Positions 27,426-36,420 are shown, counted from the first letter of the stretch. The stretch: DNA of 64,000 bases from Methanosarcina sp. UBA293 (GCA_002499445.1 DALS01000033.1:1-64000); one strand, 5' to 3'. Notes: generated by a model not told the origin, from the letters alone. A program made the numbers and translations.

Positions 27426-28445
27426 TCAGTACTTGTGGTTGATGGCGCACTCGACCATCTTCCTGAGGTTGGCGGTAGGGGTCATACTGACAATTCCACA
27501 GCCAACAGTGAGCAGTCCGACACCTGCGTCGAGTACCTTCTTTGAGGCTTCTGCGACCTCCTCAGGAGTTCCGTTCCAGAGTACGGCTACAGGGTCAATG
27601 TTTCCAACAATGATGGCGTTTTCTACGTTACCAGTTGCGGTCTTTATATCTACTCTCTGGTCTACGCTGATCGCGTTTACACCAGCCTTGTCCATAATTG
27701 AGAGGCCGTTGGTAGTGTTTCCGCAAATGTGGAGAACTGTAGCCACATCGAGTTCTTTCATCGCATCAGCTATCTTTTTATGATAGGGCAGGGCATACTT
27801 CTCATAGAACTCTCCACCGATGAGCTCATAGCTTGCGGTTGGGTCAATGATGGCTATGGTGTCTGCACCGTTTTCAACCATAGCTTTTGCATATTCTACG
27901 TTGAAGTCTGTGCAGAAGTCCAGAAGTGCGGGGACAATCTCTTCTCCTGTGAACAGATTTCCAAACCAGGCGTCTCCGTTAATGTGCTGAGCAAGAGAGA
28001 AGGGGCCGATCATGGAGCCTATTATGGGGAGTTCTTCTCCATATTTTTCGGAAAGGATCTTGACGGCTTCAAGGATTATTGCAATTCTGCCCTCTTTCAG
28101 GCTGTAACCCTTTAATTTTTCAAGATCTTCCATGTTCTTTACTACGTGCTTAATAACAGAGGGCTGCTGCTTCAGGTCGCCAGCCTTTATTCCGCAGCCA
28201 AAGTGTTCGGCTTCAGCTGTAATATCGAAGGGAACTCTGACAGCCTCAAAGCCTGCTTCAGTGTGTCCTGCTTCTGCAAGAGTTGCCATCTTCTCTGCAT
28301 CGGCATGAGCTTCTGGCCAGTAGGCTCCGCAAGCTTCCATCTGTTCAACAGTTGCAGTCTGAGTGAAACAGACAGCTGGCATCCTGTCAATCTGCTGTTT
28401 CCTTAATGCACGGTATAATCTTTCTTTTGGGGTATATTCTGTCAT
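27426..28445 (-). CDS. mtbA: methylcobamide:CoM methyltransferase, methylamine-specific
   Basis: A 339-residue zinc enzyme of the uroporphyrinogen-decarboxylase (TIM-barrel) fold. It moves the methyl group from methylated MtmC, MtbC or MttC to coenzyme M, giving methyl-CoM for methane formation. Zinc ligands are visible as His239 and Cys241 (HICGN) and Cys316 (GCGIVSMTP). Other family marks are GSMIGPFSLAQHI and IIDPTASYELIGGEFY. Methanol-type MtaA would be similar; placement beside mtmCB, ramA and pyl genes supports MtbA. The start is ATG with GAGAGGG upstream and a TATA box about 95 bases before it. Confidence 0.92.
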   Translation of the reverse strand: MTEYTPKERLYRALRKQQIDRMPAVCFTQTATVEQMEACGAYWPEAHADAEKMATLAEAGHTEAGFEAVRVPFDITAEAEHFGCGIKAGDLKQQPSVIKHVVKNMEDLEKLKGYSLKEGRIAIILEAVKILSEKYGEELPIIGSMIGPFSLAQHINGDAWFGNLFTGEEIVPALLDFCTDFNVEYAKAMVENGADTIAIIDPTASYELIGGEFYEKYALPYHKKIADAMKELDVATVLHICGNTTNGLSIMDKAGVNAISVDQRVDIKTATGNVENAIIVGNIDPVAVLWNGTPEEVAEASKKVLDAGVGLLTVGCGIVSMTPTANLRKMVECAINHKY

Positions 28446-28538
28446 CTATAATCCCTCTCTAAGTTATATAGACGGACTAATTTCAAAAATTCATACTATA
28501 AATACATATGTATTATTGCTCTTTAATTAAAGAAACTA

Positions 28539-28546
28539 TTATATAA
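28539..28546 (-). promoter_or_regulatory. TATA box of mtbA
   Basis: TTATATAA reads as a TATA box on the minus strand, about 95 bases before mtbA, predicting a leader of about 65 bases. Confidence 0.5.
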
Positions 28547-28762
28547 GGTTATCAATCGAATTGCCAAGTTGAGCTGGAAATCTCTTCAAATCAAGTATAT
28601 TTGTTTTATTTGCCCCCGATGGCGAAATGTTTAAATTAGTTGGGAGATTTGCGGCTTTAACCATTGTTTTCTTGAGTCTTATGAATAAAATACCTAAAGA
28701 AGTTCGACAAGTATATCTAGTCTAGATTGATCCTGGTTTTATGTGGTTTTTGTAATTTTTTT

Positions 28763-28835
28763 GTTTAAACTGATGAATGAGAGTTTTTTGTTTAAACTGA
28801 TGAATGAGAGTTTTTCGTTTAAACTGATGAACAGG
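28763..28835 (+). repeat. 27-bp tandem repeat, about 2.7 copies
   Basis: Copies begin GTTTAAACTGATGAA at 28763, 28790 and 28817, exactly 27 bases apart; the third diverges after 17 bases. Each contains the self-complementary GTTTAAAC. It ends about 57 bases before the methyltransferase start, in a place suited to regulator binding or to the transcript leader. Confidence 0.85.
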
Positions 28836-28891
28836 CACAGGTAATTCGCTACAAACTCAAGTAATTAAGGCTATTAAAGAAAGGGATCTAT

Positions 28892-29593
28892 ATGAGCCAA
28901 CATCCTCGATGGTACTATAATGAGTTTAAACAAACTGGGATAGATTATACAGACCTTAAAGAAGTACAGGCTTATGACTTACGTATGCAGAAGTTGAGAG
29001 ATATTGAAAATGAGGCTAACAGCATTCGAAAGCTTCTGAATATCAAGAACACAGACGCTGTTCTTGAAATTGGAACAGGAACAGGGGAGTTGGCACTCAA
29101 ACTCTCAGCACACTGTAGGAAAGTTGTAGCTATCGACGTCTCGAGAACTATGATAAACTTTGCAAAAGTGAAGGCTGAAAATCAGAAGGAAGCGAAAATA
29201 CAATTTCATAATGCTGGATTTTTAACATATGATTACTGCGATGAGCCATTTGATGCTGTTGTCACTCAGCTTGCTTTACACCACCTTCCAGACTACTGGA
29301 AAATGATGGCTCTGAGAAGAGTGTACAGGATGTTAAAGGAAGGTGGAAAATTCTATTTACGCGATGTTGTATTCCCTTCGATGATCCAGGATTATGATAG
29401 CTATTTTGATGAAATTGTAACTCAACTGAAGAAATCTGTAGGGAACGAAATTGCTAAAGAAACTGAAACCCACATAAGAGAAGAATTTTCAACACTGGAT
29501 TGGATTATGGAAGGCCTTCTTAAAAGTGTGGGATTTCATATTGAATCTGTTAAATCTGATGGGTTTATGGCTTGTTACCTCTGTAAAAAATGA
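28892..29593 (+). CDS. SAM-dependent class I methyltransferase
   Basis: 233 residues. The Rossmann SAM site is VLEIGTGTGELALKLSA (about residues 52-68), with the acidic second motif VVAIDVSRTMI and the later DAVVTQLALHHLPDYWKM, RMLKEGGKFYLRDV. It is a small-molecule or cofactor type II methyltransferase of the Ubie-like class; the substrate is unknown. A 50-residue N-terminal extension (WYYNEFKQTGIDYTDLKEVQ) is characteristic of a small archaeal group. It lies between mtbA and ramA inside the methylamine/pyrrolysine island, so a link to methylamine metabolism or to a corrinoid or thiol is possible but unproved. Start ATG with AAGGGAT. Confidence 0.8.
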   Translation: MSQHPRWYYNEFKQTGIDYTDLKEVQAYDLRMQKLRDIENEANSIRKLLNIKNTDAVLEIGTGTGELALKLSAHCRKVVAIDVSRTMINFAKVKAENQKEAKIQFHNAGFLTYDYCDEPFDAVVTQLALHHLPDYWKMMALRRVYRMLKEGGKFYLRDVVFPSMIQDYDSYFDEIVTQLKKSVGNEIAKETETHIREEFSTLDWIMEGLLKSVGFHIESVKSDGFMACYLCKK

Positions 29594-29833
29594 TGTATTT
29601 GAAGAATAACAGAGTTGAAGAATAACAGTAATTTGATATCTAGTTATTAGTAATAGTTTATATAATTAATAAGTTCTAAATTTATTATGTTTTTTCCCTA
29701 TTGCTGTCGAGTTAGTAATCCGGATTAGTAATTACACTAAAAAATTACAATCAACATATCCCATCTCTTAATGAGGCAGTTTATGATACCTGATGCCTCA
29801 AAACAATGTACACTTCCGGAGGATTTCTGAAAA

Positions 29834-31456
29834 ATGTATGGAATAGCACTTGATCTAGGTACTAGCGGTTTTAGAGCCCAACTTGTTGATCTTGAAACGA
29901 AGGAAACCTTAAAGACGGTCATAACAATGGGTCATCCCCTTCCAGGAGGAAATGTTATGGACCATCTGGATTTTGCAATCACAACAGGCGAGGATGTGGC
30001 TAAAGCGGTAATTGTCGAAACCGTTAGGAGGATGTTCCAGCGGTTCGATGCCGATCTTTCCAAAGTGGAAAGGCTGGCAGTCTGTGGGAACCCTATTCAA
30101 CTGTCTCTTTTCCAGAATATGGAAATAAGAGATCTTGCCTATGCAGGAGAGAATAAGCAGAAATTGCTAGGAGTCCAGAATGTAAAAAGAGATGCCCGTG
30201 TGTTTCCTGCTTCGGAAATTTTCGGGGAAAATGATCTGCCCAACTGTGAAATCACTGTGCCCCCTGCAATCAAACACGAGATCGGAGCCGATGCCCTGGC
30301 TATGATGCTTGAAACCGATTTCCTTACTCAGCCCGAAATTTCACTTGTCACAGATTATGGGACAAATGCCGAGATGGCTCTAAAAGTCGGGGATAAAATT
30401 ATTACGGCAAGTGCGGCAGCAGGACCTGCAATTGAAGGACAGGGCATAAGTTCAGGCATGCTCGCAAGTCCTGGCGCGATTTGTGATGTAAAACCTGAAG
30501 GAGAATATTGGAGAATAATTGTTCTTGATAGGGAGATGGAAAAACAGAATGCTTATCTTATCAATCCAGTTACAGGAGAGATAAAGGAGTCCTACGGTTA
30601 CGGGGCCGCCGGAATCACCGGAACAGGAGTTATCTCGGCTTTTGCTCTTGCACTGAGAAGCAAGCTTATTAAAAAGTTTCCTAAACTTCCTAACGGCAAG
30701 CTAATTCTAGGGCCTGACATTGAGATCACTGAGAAGGATGTAGAAGAGGCTGGAAAAGCTATTGGGGCGATTCGAGCTGCCCATATGGCCCTTATCATTG
30801 AATCCGGGATTAAGTACGAAGACCTGGAATATGCGTATATGTCAGGAGCCTCCGGAGCTTATGTTGACGCTGAAGATGCTCGCAGGCTCGGAGCCGCACC
30901 GGGATATGCAAAAAAGATTGTTCAGTTTGGGAACACCTCACTTGCCCTTGCTCGGGAACTTGTGATGGACAAGTCCAGGCTGGATGATGTAATCAAGATT
31001 GCAAAAAAAATTACTGCCAATCACCTTATGATGGCAACCAGCGAGACCTTTAACAATTTCTACCTTTGCGAACTTTCCTACTGGACTCAAGGCATGCCAC
31101 TTGAGATGTACGACCAAATGCTTGAACTCTACGGTTTGCCTCCTCTTCCAAAAACTCTCGAGCATGTAAATATCGAAAAGCGAGTCAGTAAAGATATAGA
31201 ACATGTAGGACCTGGCGGGCTTTCCATTCTCAAAGAAATAGGTATAATTCTCGAGGTCCCGGTAGAAAAGTGCATTGCGTGCAAAAAATGCATAAAAGAA
31301 TGCCCTGAAGATGCTCTTGAAATCGTAGAAATAGACGGCCAGAGAGTTGCAAAATACGATAGCCAGAAATGCCTTGGAACAAGTTGCCGCCGCTGTGTCA
31401 GCATTTGCCCCGAAAGCGCAATCGATATAACAAAACTCAAAATCACAGCAAAATAA
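29834..31456 (+). CDS. ramA: corrinoid protein reductive activase RamA
   Basis: Reactivates Co(II) corrinoid proteins to Co(I) by ATP-dependent reduction, keeping MtmC and its relatives active. The 540-residue protein has an ASKHA-type ATPase part starting MYGIALDLGTSGFRAQLVDL, and a C-terminal region with two iron-sulfur sites: Cys480, 483, 486, 490 (CX2CX2CX3C) and Cys513, 518, 521, 525 (CX4CX2CX3C). The second spacing is slightly unusual but in line with RamA. Start ATG with GGAGG. Its gene points toward the convergent pylD. RamA is the family founder for methylamine corrinoids. Confidence 0.93.
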   Translation: MYGIALDLGTSGFRAQLVDLETKETLKTVITMGHPLPGGNVMDHLDFAITTGEDVAKAVIVETVRRMFQRFDADLSKVERLAVCGNPIQLSLFQNMEIRDLAYAGENKQKLLGVQNVKRDARVFPASEIFGENDLPNCEITVPPAIKHEIGADALAMMLETDFLTQPEISLVTDYGTNAEMALKVGDKIITASAAAGPAIEGQGISSGMLASPGAICDVKPEGEYWRIIVLDREMEKQNAYLINPVTGEIKESYGYGAAGITGTGVISAFALALRSKLIKKFPKLPNGKLILGPDIEITEKDVEEAGKAIGAIRAAHMALIIESGIKYEDLEYAYMSGASGAYVDAEDARRLGAAPGYAKKIVQFGNTSLALARELVMDKSRLDDVIKIAKKITANHLMMATSETFNNFYLCELSYWTQGMPLEMYDQMLELYGLPPLPKTLEHVNIEKRVSKDIEHVGPGGLSILKEIGIILEVPVEKCIACKKCIKECPEDALEIVEIDGQRVAKYDSQKCLGTSCRRCVSICPESAIDITKLKITAK

Positions 31457-31462
31457 CCTCAA

Positions 31463-31481
31463 GTGGGAATTAAATTCCCAC
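31463..31481 (+). terminator. terminator between ramA and pylD
   Basis: GTGGGAA and TTCCCAC form a seven-pair stem with a five-base loop just after the ramA stop, followed by pyrimidine-rich DNA. The convergent pylD may share it. Confidence 0.6.
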
Positions 31482-31539
31482 CTGCTTTCTTACTTTTTAC
31501 CTTACCTGCTTTTTACTTTTTACTTTTTTCTCAGGCGCC

Positions 31540-32319
31540 TCAGAGGACAGAGTACAGCATTGATGCCGTTCCTATTCCCAGAGGTTCCGTTACAAGTTGC
31601 ACGTTGTATTTCTTTTGAAGCTCTTCAGAGATTGCACAGGGGATTCCTGGGGTGGAAAGTACACAGTTCTCGGAAAGGACGGCTTCAGGAATTGTATTTG
31701 CACATGGGGTTGCCTCGAAAATAATGGAGAACTTTTTTGGGGTTTCAAGGTCAAAAGGAGTAATCCCAAGATTCGAAACCGTTCTCTTCAGGAGAGCTCT
31801 ATCAGCATCATACCCGTAAACCCTGAAGCCTTTGTGCACAAAGTGAGCTGCTCCGGGAAAACCTACCTTTCCGAGGCCCACAACAAGTACGTCCCTTGAG
31901 GTGGCTTTCAGGTGCCTAGAAGCAATTTCAGCATATATCATGCCTGTGCAGGGCTGGTTATTGGCGATTTTTCCGTTGTTGAGGTTATGCGCAAGAAAGG
32001 TGTGGTCGTCTGCCATAAGGATTATTTCAGCTCCATTCCGCACAGCTTCGTAATAGCCGCTAACGTCCGGCATATCTGTAACAAAACTATCAAATCCGAA
32101 ATACTGTGTAATTGCATGCAGAGATGCCGAGAAGTTTCCTATTATCCCGTTTCCTGAAGTTACAGGCACGATACCTACTTTTTCAGAACCCTGCGAAGTG
32201 CCGTAGAGAGTTTTGCAGATACCTTTTATATCAAGCCCTGTTACTCTCCGGACGGCTGAATCGGCTTCTTGAAGCTGCTTATTAATGTTTTTCAAATCAT
32301 CTGGGGTTAAGAGTGCCAT
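31540..32319 (-). CDS. pylD: pyrrolysine synthesis dehydrogenase PylD
   Basis: Last step in pyrrolysine synthesis: oxidises L-lysine-N6-3R-methyl-D-ornithine, which then cyclises to Pyl. 259 residues. The second half is a Rossmann NAD domain with VLVVGLGKVGFPGAAHFV (near residue 150) and YGYDADRALLKR; the first half carries MPDVSGYYEAVRNGAEIILMADD. Last gene of the pylTSBCD unit, 27 bases after pylC. Start ATG with AGGA upstream. Its product is needed by PylS. Confidence 0.95.
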   Translation of the reverse strand: MALLTPDDLKNINKQLQEADSAVRRVTGLDIKGICKTLYGTSQGSEKVGIVPVTSGNGIIGNFSASLHAITQYFGFDSFVTDMPDVSGYYEAVRNGAEIILMADDHTFLAHNLNNGKIANNQPCTGMIYAEIASRHLKATSRDVLVVGLGKVGFPGAAHFVHKGFRVYGYDADRALLKRTVSNLGITPFDLETPKKFSIIFEATPCANTIPEAVLSENCVLSTPGIPCAISEELQKKYNVQLVTEPLGIGTASMLYSVL

Positions 32320-32346
32320 TTTTCCATTTCCTGTTTATTTATTCCT

Positions 32347-33438
32347 TTACACAACTGCTCCGAAACGGTCCTTGAGGACCGAAAGACCTTTGCGTTTCTT
32401 TGCCTTGGCTTCTTCTCTATCCTTGCCCCAGAAAATCAGGGTGAATACTGGGTTCTCTCCTTTACAAAGTAAAATCTCAATGCCGGGTTCTTTATAGAAT
32501 TTCCCGTAGTCGCTGCCCATGGAAAGTACCTGCTCTCCCACAGGAACAAGAATCCCGTTTTCTTTGAGCATGCGGTGCTCGTAAATGCAGTATCTGTTTT
32601 CAGGAAAAGTCTTTATTTCCTCAATACCGTCAGTGAAGGCACGGAAAAGAAGTTCTATCAGGTTGATCCCTGAAGAAAAGTAAACGGCTGTCGGAGTCTG
32701 GCTTGGAAAACGGGCATCGATTTCGATTACCCTGAGCCCTTTTGGACCGGAGATTGCTTCTACATCCATAATCCCTCTCAAGGGCAAATTTGCCGCAAGA
32801 GCCCGGGATATCTGCCTGATGGAAGAGTCAGGAGGAAGCGGGGTTACCTTGTGGCAGTCATAGGCATTGTCTATATGGATCAGGGTCTCTTTTACCACGG
32901 CAAAATGACTTCCATCCCCCACAACTTCGAGAGAGACGACATTCCCTTCCACGTATTCTTCAACCAGCAGGCCAGGCTCAAGGGCTTCAAGCTCTTTTTT
33001 GTCATAAATTATCCTGGTTCCTATACTGCTGCTTTCGCAGGGAGGTTTTACAAAATAAGGTGGTTCAGAGGGATTATCCAACGGAGTCGGGACTCCTATG
33101 GATTTAAAATAATCTTTTGAGCTTTTCTTGTCTCTGCTAATCATGTAAGCTTCAAAATCAAAAAGTATCGGGCAGGAAATTTTTTCTTTTATTGAACTCA
33201 GAAATTCAATACAAGCGAGGTTTTCGTTTACAGGAAGTAAAGCGTCAGCGCTTTTTGAGAGTTCTAGAAGTTTTTCAGGTTCCTTTATTATATCAAAACA
33301 GTGAAATTCATCTGCGTAATTCCGGGCCAGAGCTTGTGGATCCTTATCTATCAGAACAACTTTCATTCCAGCTTTTTTAGATAGGTAGGCAGCTTCGAAG
33401 CCCTGGAGTTTTCCGCCCACAAGACAGATTGTTTTCAA
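32347..33438 (-). CDS. pylC: 3-methylornithine--L-lysine ligase PylC
   Basis: ATP-grasp ligase joining 3-methyl-D-ornithine to the epsilon-amine of lysine. I place the start at a TTG (33436-33438), which gives 363 residues beginning MKTICLVGGKLQGFEAAYL, the family length. The longer open frame would overlap pylB. The TTG lies one base after the pylB amber stop, so translation is probably coupled. ATP-grasp features are FVKPPCESSSIGTRII, VEEYVEGNVVSLEVVGD and GIMDVEAI with IEIDARFPSQTPTAV. Confidence 0.95.
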   Translation of the reverse strand: MKTICLVGGKLQGFEAAYLSKKAGMKVVLIDKDPQALARNYADEFHCFDIIKEPEKLLELSKSADALLPVNENLACIEFLSSIKEKISCPILFDFEAYMISRDKKSSKDYFKSIGVPTPLDNPSEPPYFVKPPCESSSIGTRIIYDKKELEALEPGLLVEEYVEGNVVSLEVVGDGSHFAVVKETLIHIDNAYDCHKVTPLPPDSSIRQISRALAANLPLRGIMDVEAISGPKGLRVIEIDARFPSQTPTAVYFSSGINLIELLFRAFTDGIEEIKTFPENRYCIYEHRMLKENGILVPVGEQVLSMGSDYGKFYKEPGIEILLCKGENPVFTLIFWGKDREEAKAKKRKGLSVLKDRFGAVV

Positions 33439-33439
33439 G

Positions 33440-34492
33440 CTAGCACCCCAGAATTGCCTCAAACTCATCCTGCTGGGCAGGCTCCATACCCATAGCTTCA
33501 AGTCTTATAATCACGTTTTTTATGTCTCTATCCCGTTCTTCAAGGTCGCGGTCATAGTTTGCAACGCCTTCTAATCGGGAATCGGAGGGGAGAATCGAAG
33601 TAACAATGTTTGCCCCTGCATTTAAGCGGTGAACCATGCCGTTAATACCTTCGAGGTCAAGGGAAGCAGGAATGAGGCATTTAGGGAAAAGCAACCTGAG
33701 AACTGATATAATTTTTAGTTCCGAAAGATTTGATCTATCACTGAATCCTTCAAGCGGAGTTCCTTCCTGAGGCAGGAAGGTCATAACTCTAACCATATCA
33801 GGATCATTTTTACTCATTCCCCTTAAGGACAGGATTGTAGATTCGATATCGTTTCCAACGCCTGTGAGGATTCCGTCTTCTACGCAGTATCCCTGTTCTT
33901 TAGCAAAAAGGCGTGTATTGACACGTCCATCGAATGACTGTCCAACTCTGAGTTTCTGGTAAAGTTCAGTGTCATAAGTTTCCTGATAAAGGGCAAGGAA
34001 ATTTGCTCCTTTTTCCCTGGCTTTGAGAAGAGTAGCGTTATCCATCACGCCTGGAGAAATCATTATGGGTAGTCCTAGTTCTTCTTTTACTATCTGGATA
34101 AGCTCAACGAATCGGTTAGGATCTTCATAGTAATAAGGATCTTCTCCCATGGTCAGGTCAATCATATGAAAACCTGCTCCTTTCAGGGCTTTGCAAGTTT
34201 CTCTTATTTCTTCTCTGGTCAGTCGATAGCGATTGATCTCGTTTTTACAGTTATAATAACAAAAAGAGCATTGATTTTTACAGTAAGTGGAGAAATAGAT
34301 GAAACAATTAAGAAATACCCTGTTGCCAAAATAATAATTTCTTACTTTTTGCGCAGCGGAATAGAGTCTTTTCAGGTCTTCTTCGGATTCAAGGGAAAGA
34401 AGAAATCTCAGGTCATCGTCAGACAATTGATAACCTTTAATGATTTTTTCCCCTAACATGTCAAATTCGTCAAGTGTCACTTTTCGGATCAA
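33440..34492 (-). CDS. pylB: methylornithine synthase PylB (radical SAM)
   Basis: Isomerises lysine to (3R)-3-methyl-D-ornithine by radical SAM chemistry. The cluster motif CX3CX2C is Cys71, 75 and 78 (CKNQCSFC), followed by a FCYYNCKNEINRYR segment and a TIM barrel. I chose the TTG at 34492 (MIRKVTLDEFDMLGEKII), giving 350 residues, the length I recall for PylB, and leaving GAGAGGG upstream. The open frame starts three codons earlier at a GTG. The gene ends in TAG, an amber codon in a cell that decodes amber; see findings. Confidence 0.95.
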   Translation of the reverse strand: MIRKVTLDEFDMLGEKIIKGYQLSDDDLRFLLSLESEEDLKRLYSAAQKVRNYYFGNRVFLNCFIYFSTYCKNQCSFCYYNCKNEINRYRLTREEIRETCKALKGAGFHMIDLTMGEDPYYYEDPNRFVELIQIVKEELGLPIMISPGVMDNATLLKAREKGANFLALYQETYDTELYQKLRVGQSFDGRVNTRLFAKEQGYCVEDGILTGVGNDIESTILSLRGMSKNDPDMVRVMTFLPQEGTPLEGFSDRSNLSELKIISVLRLLFPKCLIPASLDLEGINGMVHRLNAGANIVTSILPSDSRLEGVANYDRDLEERDRDIKNVIIRLEAMGMEPAQQDEFEAILGC

Positions 34493-34635
34493 AAATCTCA
34501 CCCTCTCATAAATCTCCTGATATTTACTCCGACTCTATTAGAGCCGAATTGTCATTTCGATCTTTTTATTTCGCCTATTTTGCCATTTTGAGTTTTACCA
34601 TCCAGTTTTTGCCGTTATAGATTGCCATTCAAGTT

Positions 34636-34713
34636 TATTGTTTAAAGCTGCCGTTTATGACTGTTATTTTATTGTTTAGAGCTGCTGTTTATGACTGCCA
34701 TTTATGACTGCCA
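34636..34713. repeat. short direct repeats in the pylS-pylB gap
   Basis: A unit of about 34 bases starting TATTGTTTA(A/G)AGCTGC occurs at 34636 and 34670 with few differences, and TTTATGACTGCCA occurs twice at 34688 and 34701 (13 apart). This accounts for much of the unusually long gap between pylS and pylB. Confidence 0.7.
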
Positions 34714-34779
34714 TTCAAGATTGCTGTTCTAACATCTAATCTATTTTTAGTACTCGGGTTAGTTTAAACAAATTTCCAG

Positions 34780-36042
34780 TTACAGGTTGGTAGAAATCCC
34801 ATTATAGTAAGATTCAGATCTTGCTGCCCTCTTTATGTTTTTAAAGCCGTGCATAACCTTAAGCAGGCGCTCAAGCCCGAAACCTGCACCAATCCAGGGT
34901 TTGTCAATGCCCCATTCCCGATCAAGAGGGACTGGCCCGACGACTGCCGAAGAAAGCTCCAGGTTTCCGTGCATTACATCAAGGGTATCCCCATAGACCA
35001 TGCAGGAATCTCCTATAATTTCAAAGTCGATTTCCAAGTAGTCCAGGAATTCCTTGATCAAGGCTTCAAGATTTTCCCGAGTACAGCCTGAACCCATCTG
35101 ACAGAAATTCAGCATGGTGAATTCTTCAAGATGCTCTTTGCCGTCAGATTCTTTCCGGTAACAGGGTCCGATTTCAAAAATCTTTATCGGATCAGGCAGA
35201 ACCCTATCGAATTTTCGCAGGTAGTTGTAAAGATTCGGGGCAAGCATTGGCCTCAAGCAGAAGTTTTTATCTACTCTGAAGACCTGCTTTGAAAGTTCAT
35301 TATCATTGTCAATGCCCATTCTCTCAACATATTCTGCCGGAATAAGGATAGGAGACTTGATCTCCAGAAAACCCCGGTCCACGAAATATTTCGTAATATC
35401 ACGTTCGAGTTTTCCAAGGTAGTTTTCTCTCTCATCGGCATAGATCTGCTGCAAATCACCTTTTCTTCTTGCCAGCAGTTCGGATTCAAGTTCTTTGAAA
35501 GTCATTGCTTCCGTATTCAGAGAAATTTTATCTTCCGGACTTAGGAGAGCCTCAACCCTATCAAGCTGGCTCCGTGTAAGTGCAGGAGCAGATGCTGACG
35601 CAGGAACAGAAGAATCTGAAGCTGATTTTACAGATGTGGGTACAGATCCGGATGTGCTTGCTGATGCCTGTGCAGATACAGGATTTTCCAGAGGTTTTGG
35701 AGCCCTTGCGACTGATTTCGGCATGGCTTTTTTAACCTTCGGAGCAGAAACTACCTTAACTTTTACACTGGTTTTGCTTTCGGTTGATTTTGTGAGAAAC
35801 TTAGCAATATCCTCGTCCGAAACCTTACAATGCTTGCAGGTTTTCCTGTACTTGTGACGCCTTAATGCTCTGGCTGTTCTACAACTCCTGGAATTGTTTA
35901 CAATAAGATGGTCTCCACACGCCATTTCAATGTATATTTTCCTTCTTGAGACCTCATGATGCTTGATTTTATGGAGCGTACCAGTCCTGGACATCCAGAG
36001 CCCGGTCGCAGATATTAGAACATTTAATGGTTTTTTGTCCAT
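34780..36042 (-). CDS. pylS: pyrrolysyl-tRNA synthetase
   Basis: Charges tRNA-Pyl with pyrrolysine. 420 residues from the ATG at 36042 (MDKKPLNVLISATGLWM), with GGAGGTGA upstream; the frame is open 14 codons further. The N-terminal tRNA-binding domain (1-100) has a zinc-like TCKHCKVSDED; a variable serine/alanine-rich linker (about 105-150) follows; the C-terminal class II catalytic domain holds the Pyl pocket: RPMLAPNLYNYLRKF, FTMLNFCQMG (the Asn and Cys that select Pyl) and DSCMVYGDTLD (the mobile Tyr). The length lies between M. barkeri and M. mazei forms, so linker length is the main difference. Confidence 0.97.
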   Translation of the reverse strand: MDKKPLNVLISATGLWMSRTGTLHKIKHHEVSRRKIYIEMACGDHLIVNNSRSCRTARALRRHKYRKTCKHCKVSDEDIAKFLTKSTESKTSVKVKVVSAPKVKKAMPKSVARAPKPLENPVSAQASASTSGSVPTSVKSASDSSVPASASAPALTRSQLDRVEALLSPEDKISLNTEAMTFKELESELLARRKGDLQQIYADERENYLGKLERDITKYFVDRGFLEIKSPILIPAEYVERMGIDNDNELSKQVFRVDKNFCLRPMLAPNLYNYLRKFDRVLPDPIKIFEIGPCYRKESDGKEHLEEFTMLNFCQMGSGCTRENLEALIKEFLDYLEIDFEIIGDSCMVYGDTLDVMHGNLELSSAVVGPVPLDREWGIDKPWIGAGFGLERLLKVMHGFKNIKRAARSESYYNGISTNL

Positions 36043-36270
36043 AATGTCACCTCCTGGTGAATTAAATGCCCGGGTTATCTCCAAGAAATAGTATTTCAGA
36101 ATCCTGGCTTACTGAATATAAGCACGGAATCAGCAATTTGCTGACAGCTACCCGGAAAATAAAAGTGATCCCAAATAGTAGAAATAATTTATATATTCTG
36201 GAAGAATATTTCCAGTTTTATAAAAATTTCGGTGGAATGTTATGTATTGTCATTCCGGGATTCAGAAATA

Positions 36271-36342
36271 TGGCGGAAACCCCGGGAATCTAACCCGGCT
36301 GAACGGATTTAGAGTCCATTCGATCTACATGATCAGGTTTCC
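36271..36342 (-). tRNA. pylT: tRNA-Pyl (anticodon CUA)
   Basis: The minus strand gives a 72-base tRNA starting GGAAACCTGATCATGTAGAT, with CTCTAAA at the anticodon loop (CUA complement at 36310-36312), the T-arm CCGGGTTAGATTCCCGG and an encoded CCA end. Diagnostic oddities of tRNA-Pyl are present: a small D-loop, a single base between acceptor and D stems, a six-pair anticodon stem and no TpsiC sequence. The acceptor stem GGAAACC pairs with GGTTTCC. It is transcribed upstream of pylS. Confidence 0.97.
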
Positions 36343-36420
36343 TCCTAGGCAAAATAGATATGACAAAGCGTTTTGCTTCCTATGTGGTTATCTTAATTAG
36401 TAAGATAGAATAATATTGTT

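Larger units (their letters stand above)
28446..28891. other. divergent promoter region mtbA / SAM methyltransferase
   Basis: Contains the mtbA TATA box and, nearer the plus-strand gene, a 27-bp tandem repeat. No gene is seen. Confidence 0.55.

Noticed and set aside
28763..28835. CRISPR array
   Set aside because: 27-bp units abut directly with no spacers; only three copies and no cas genes.
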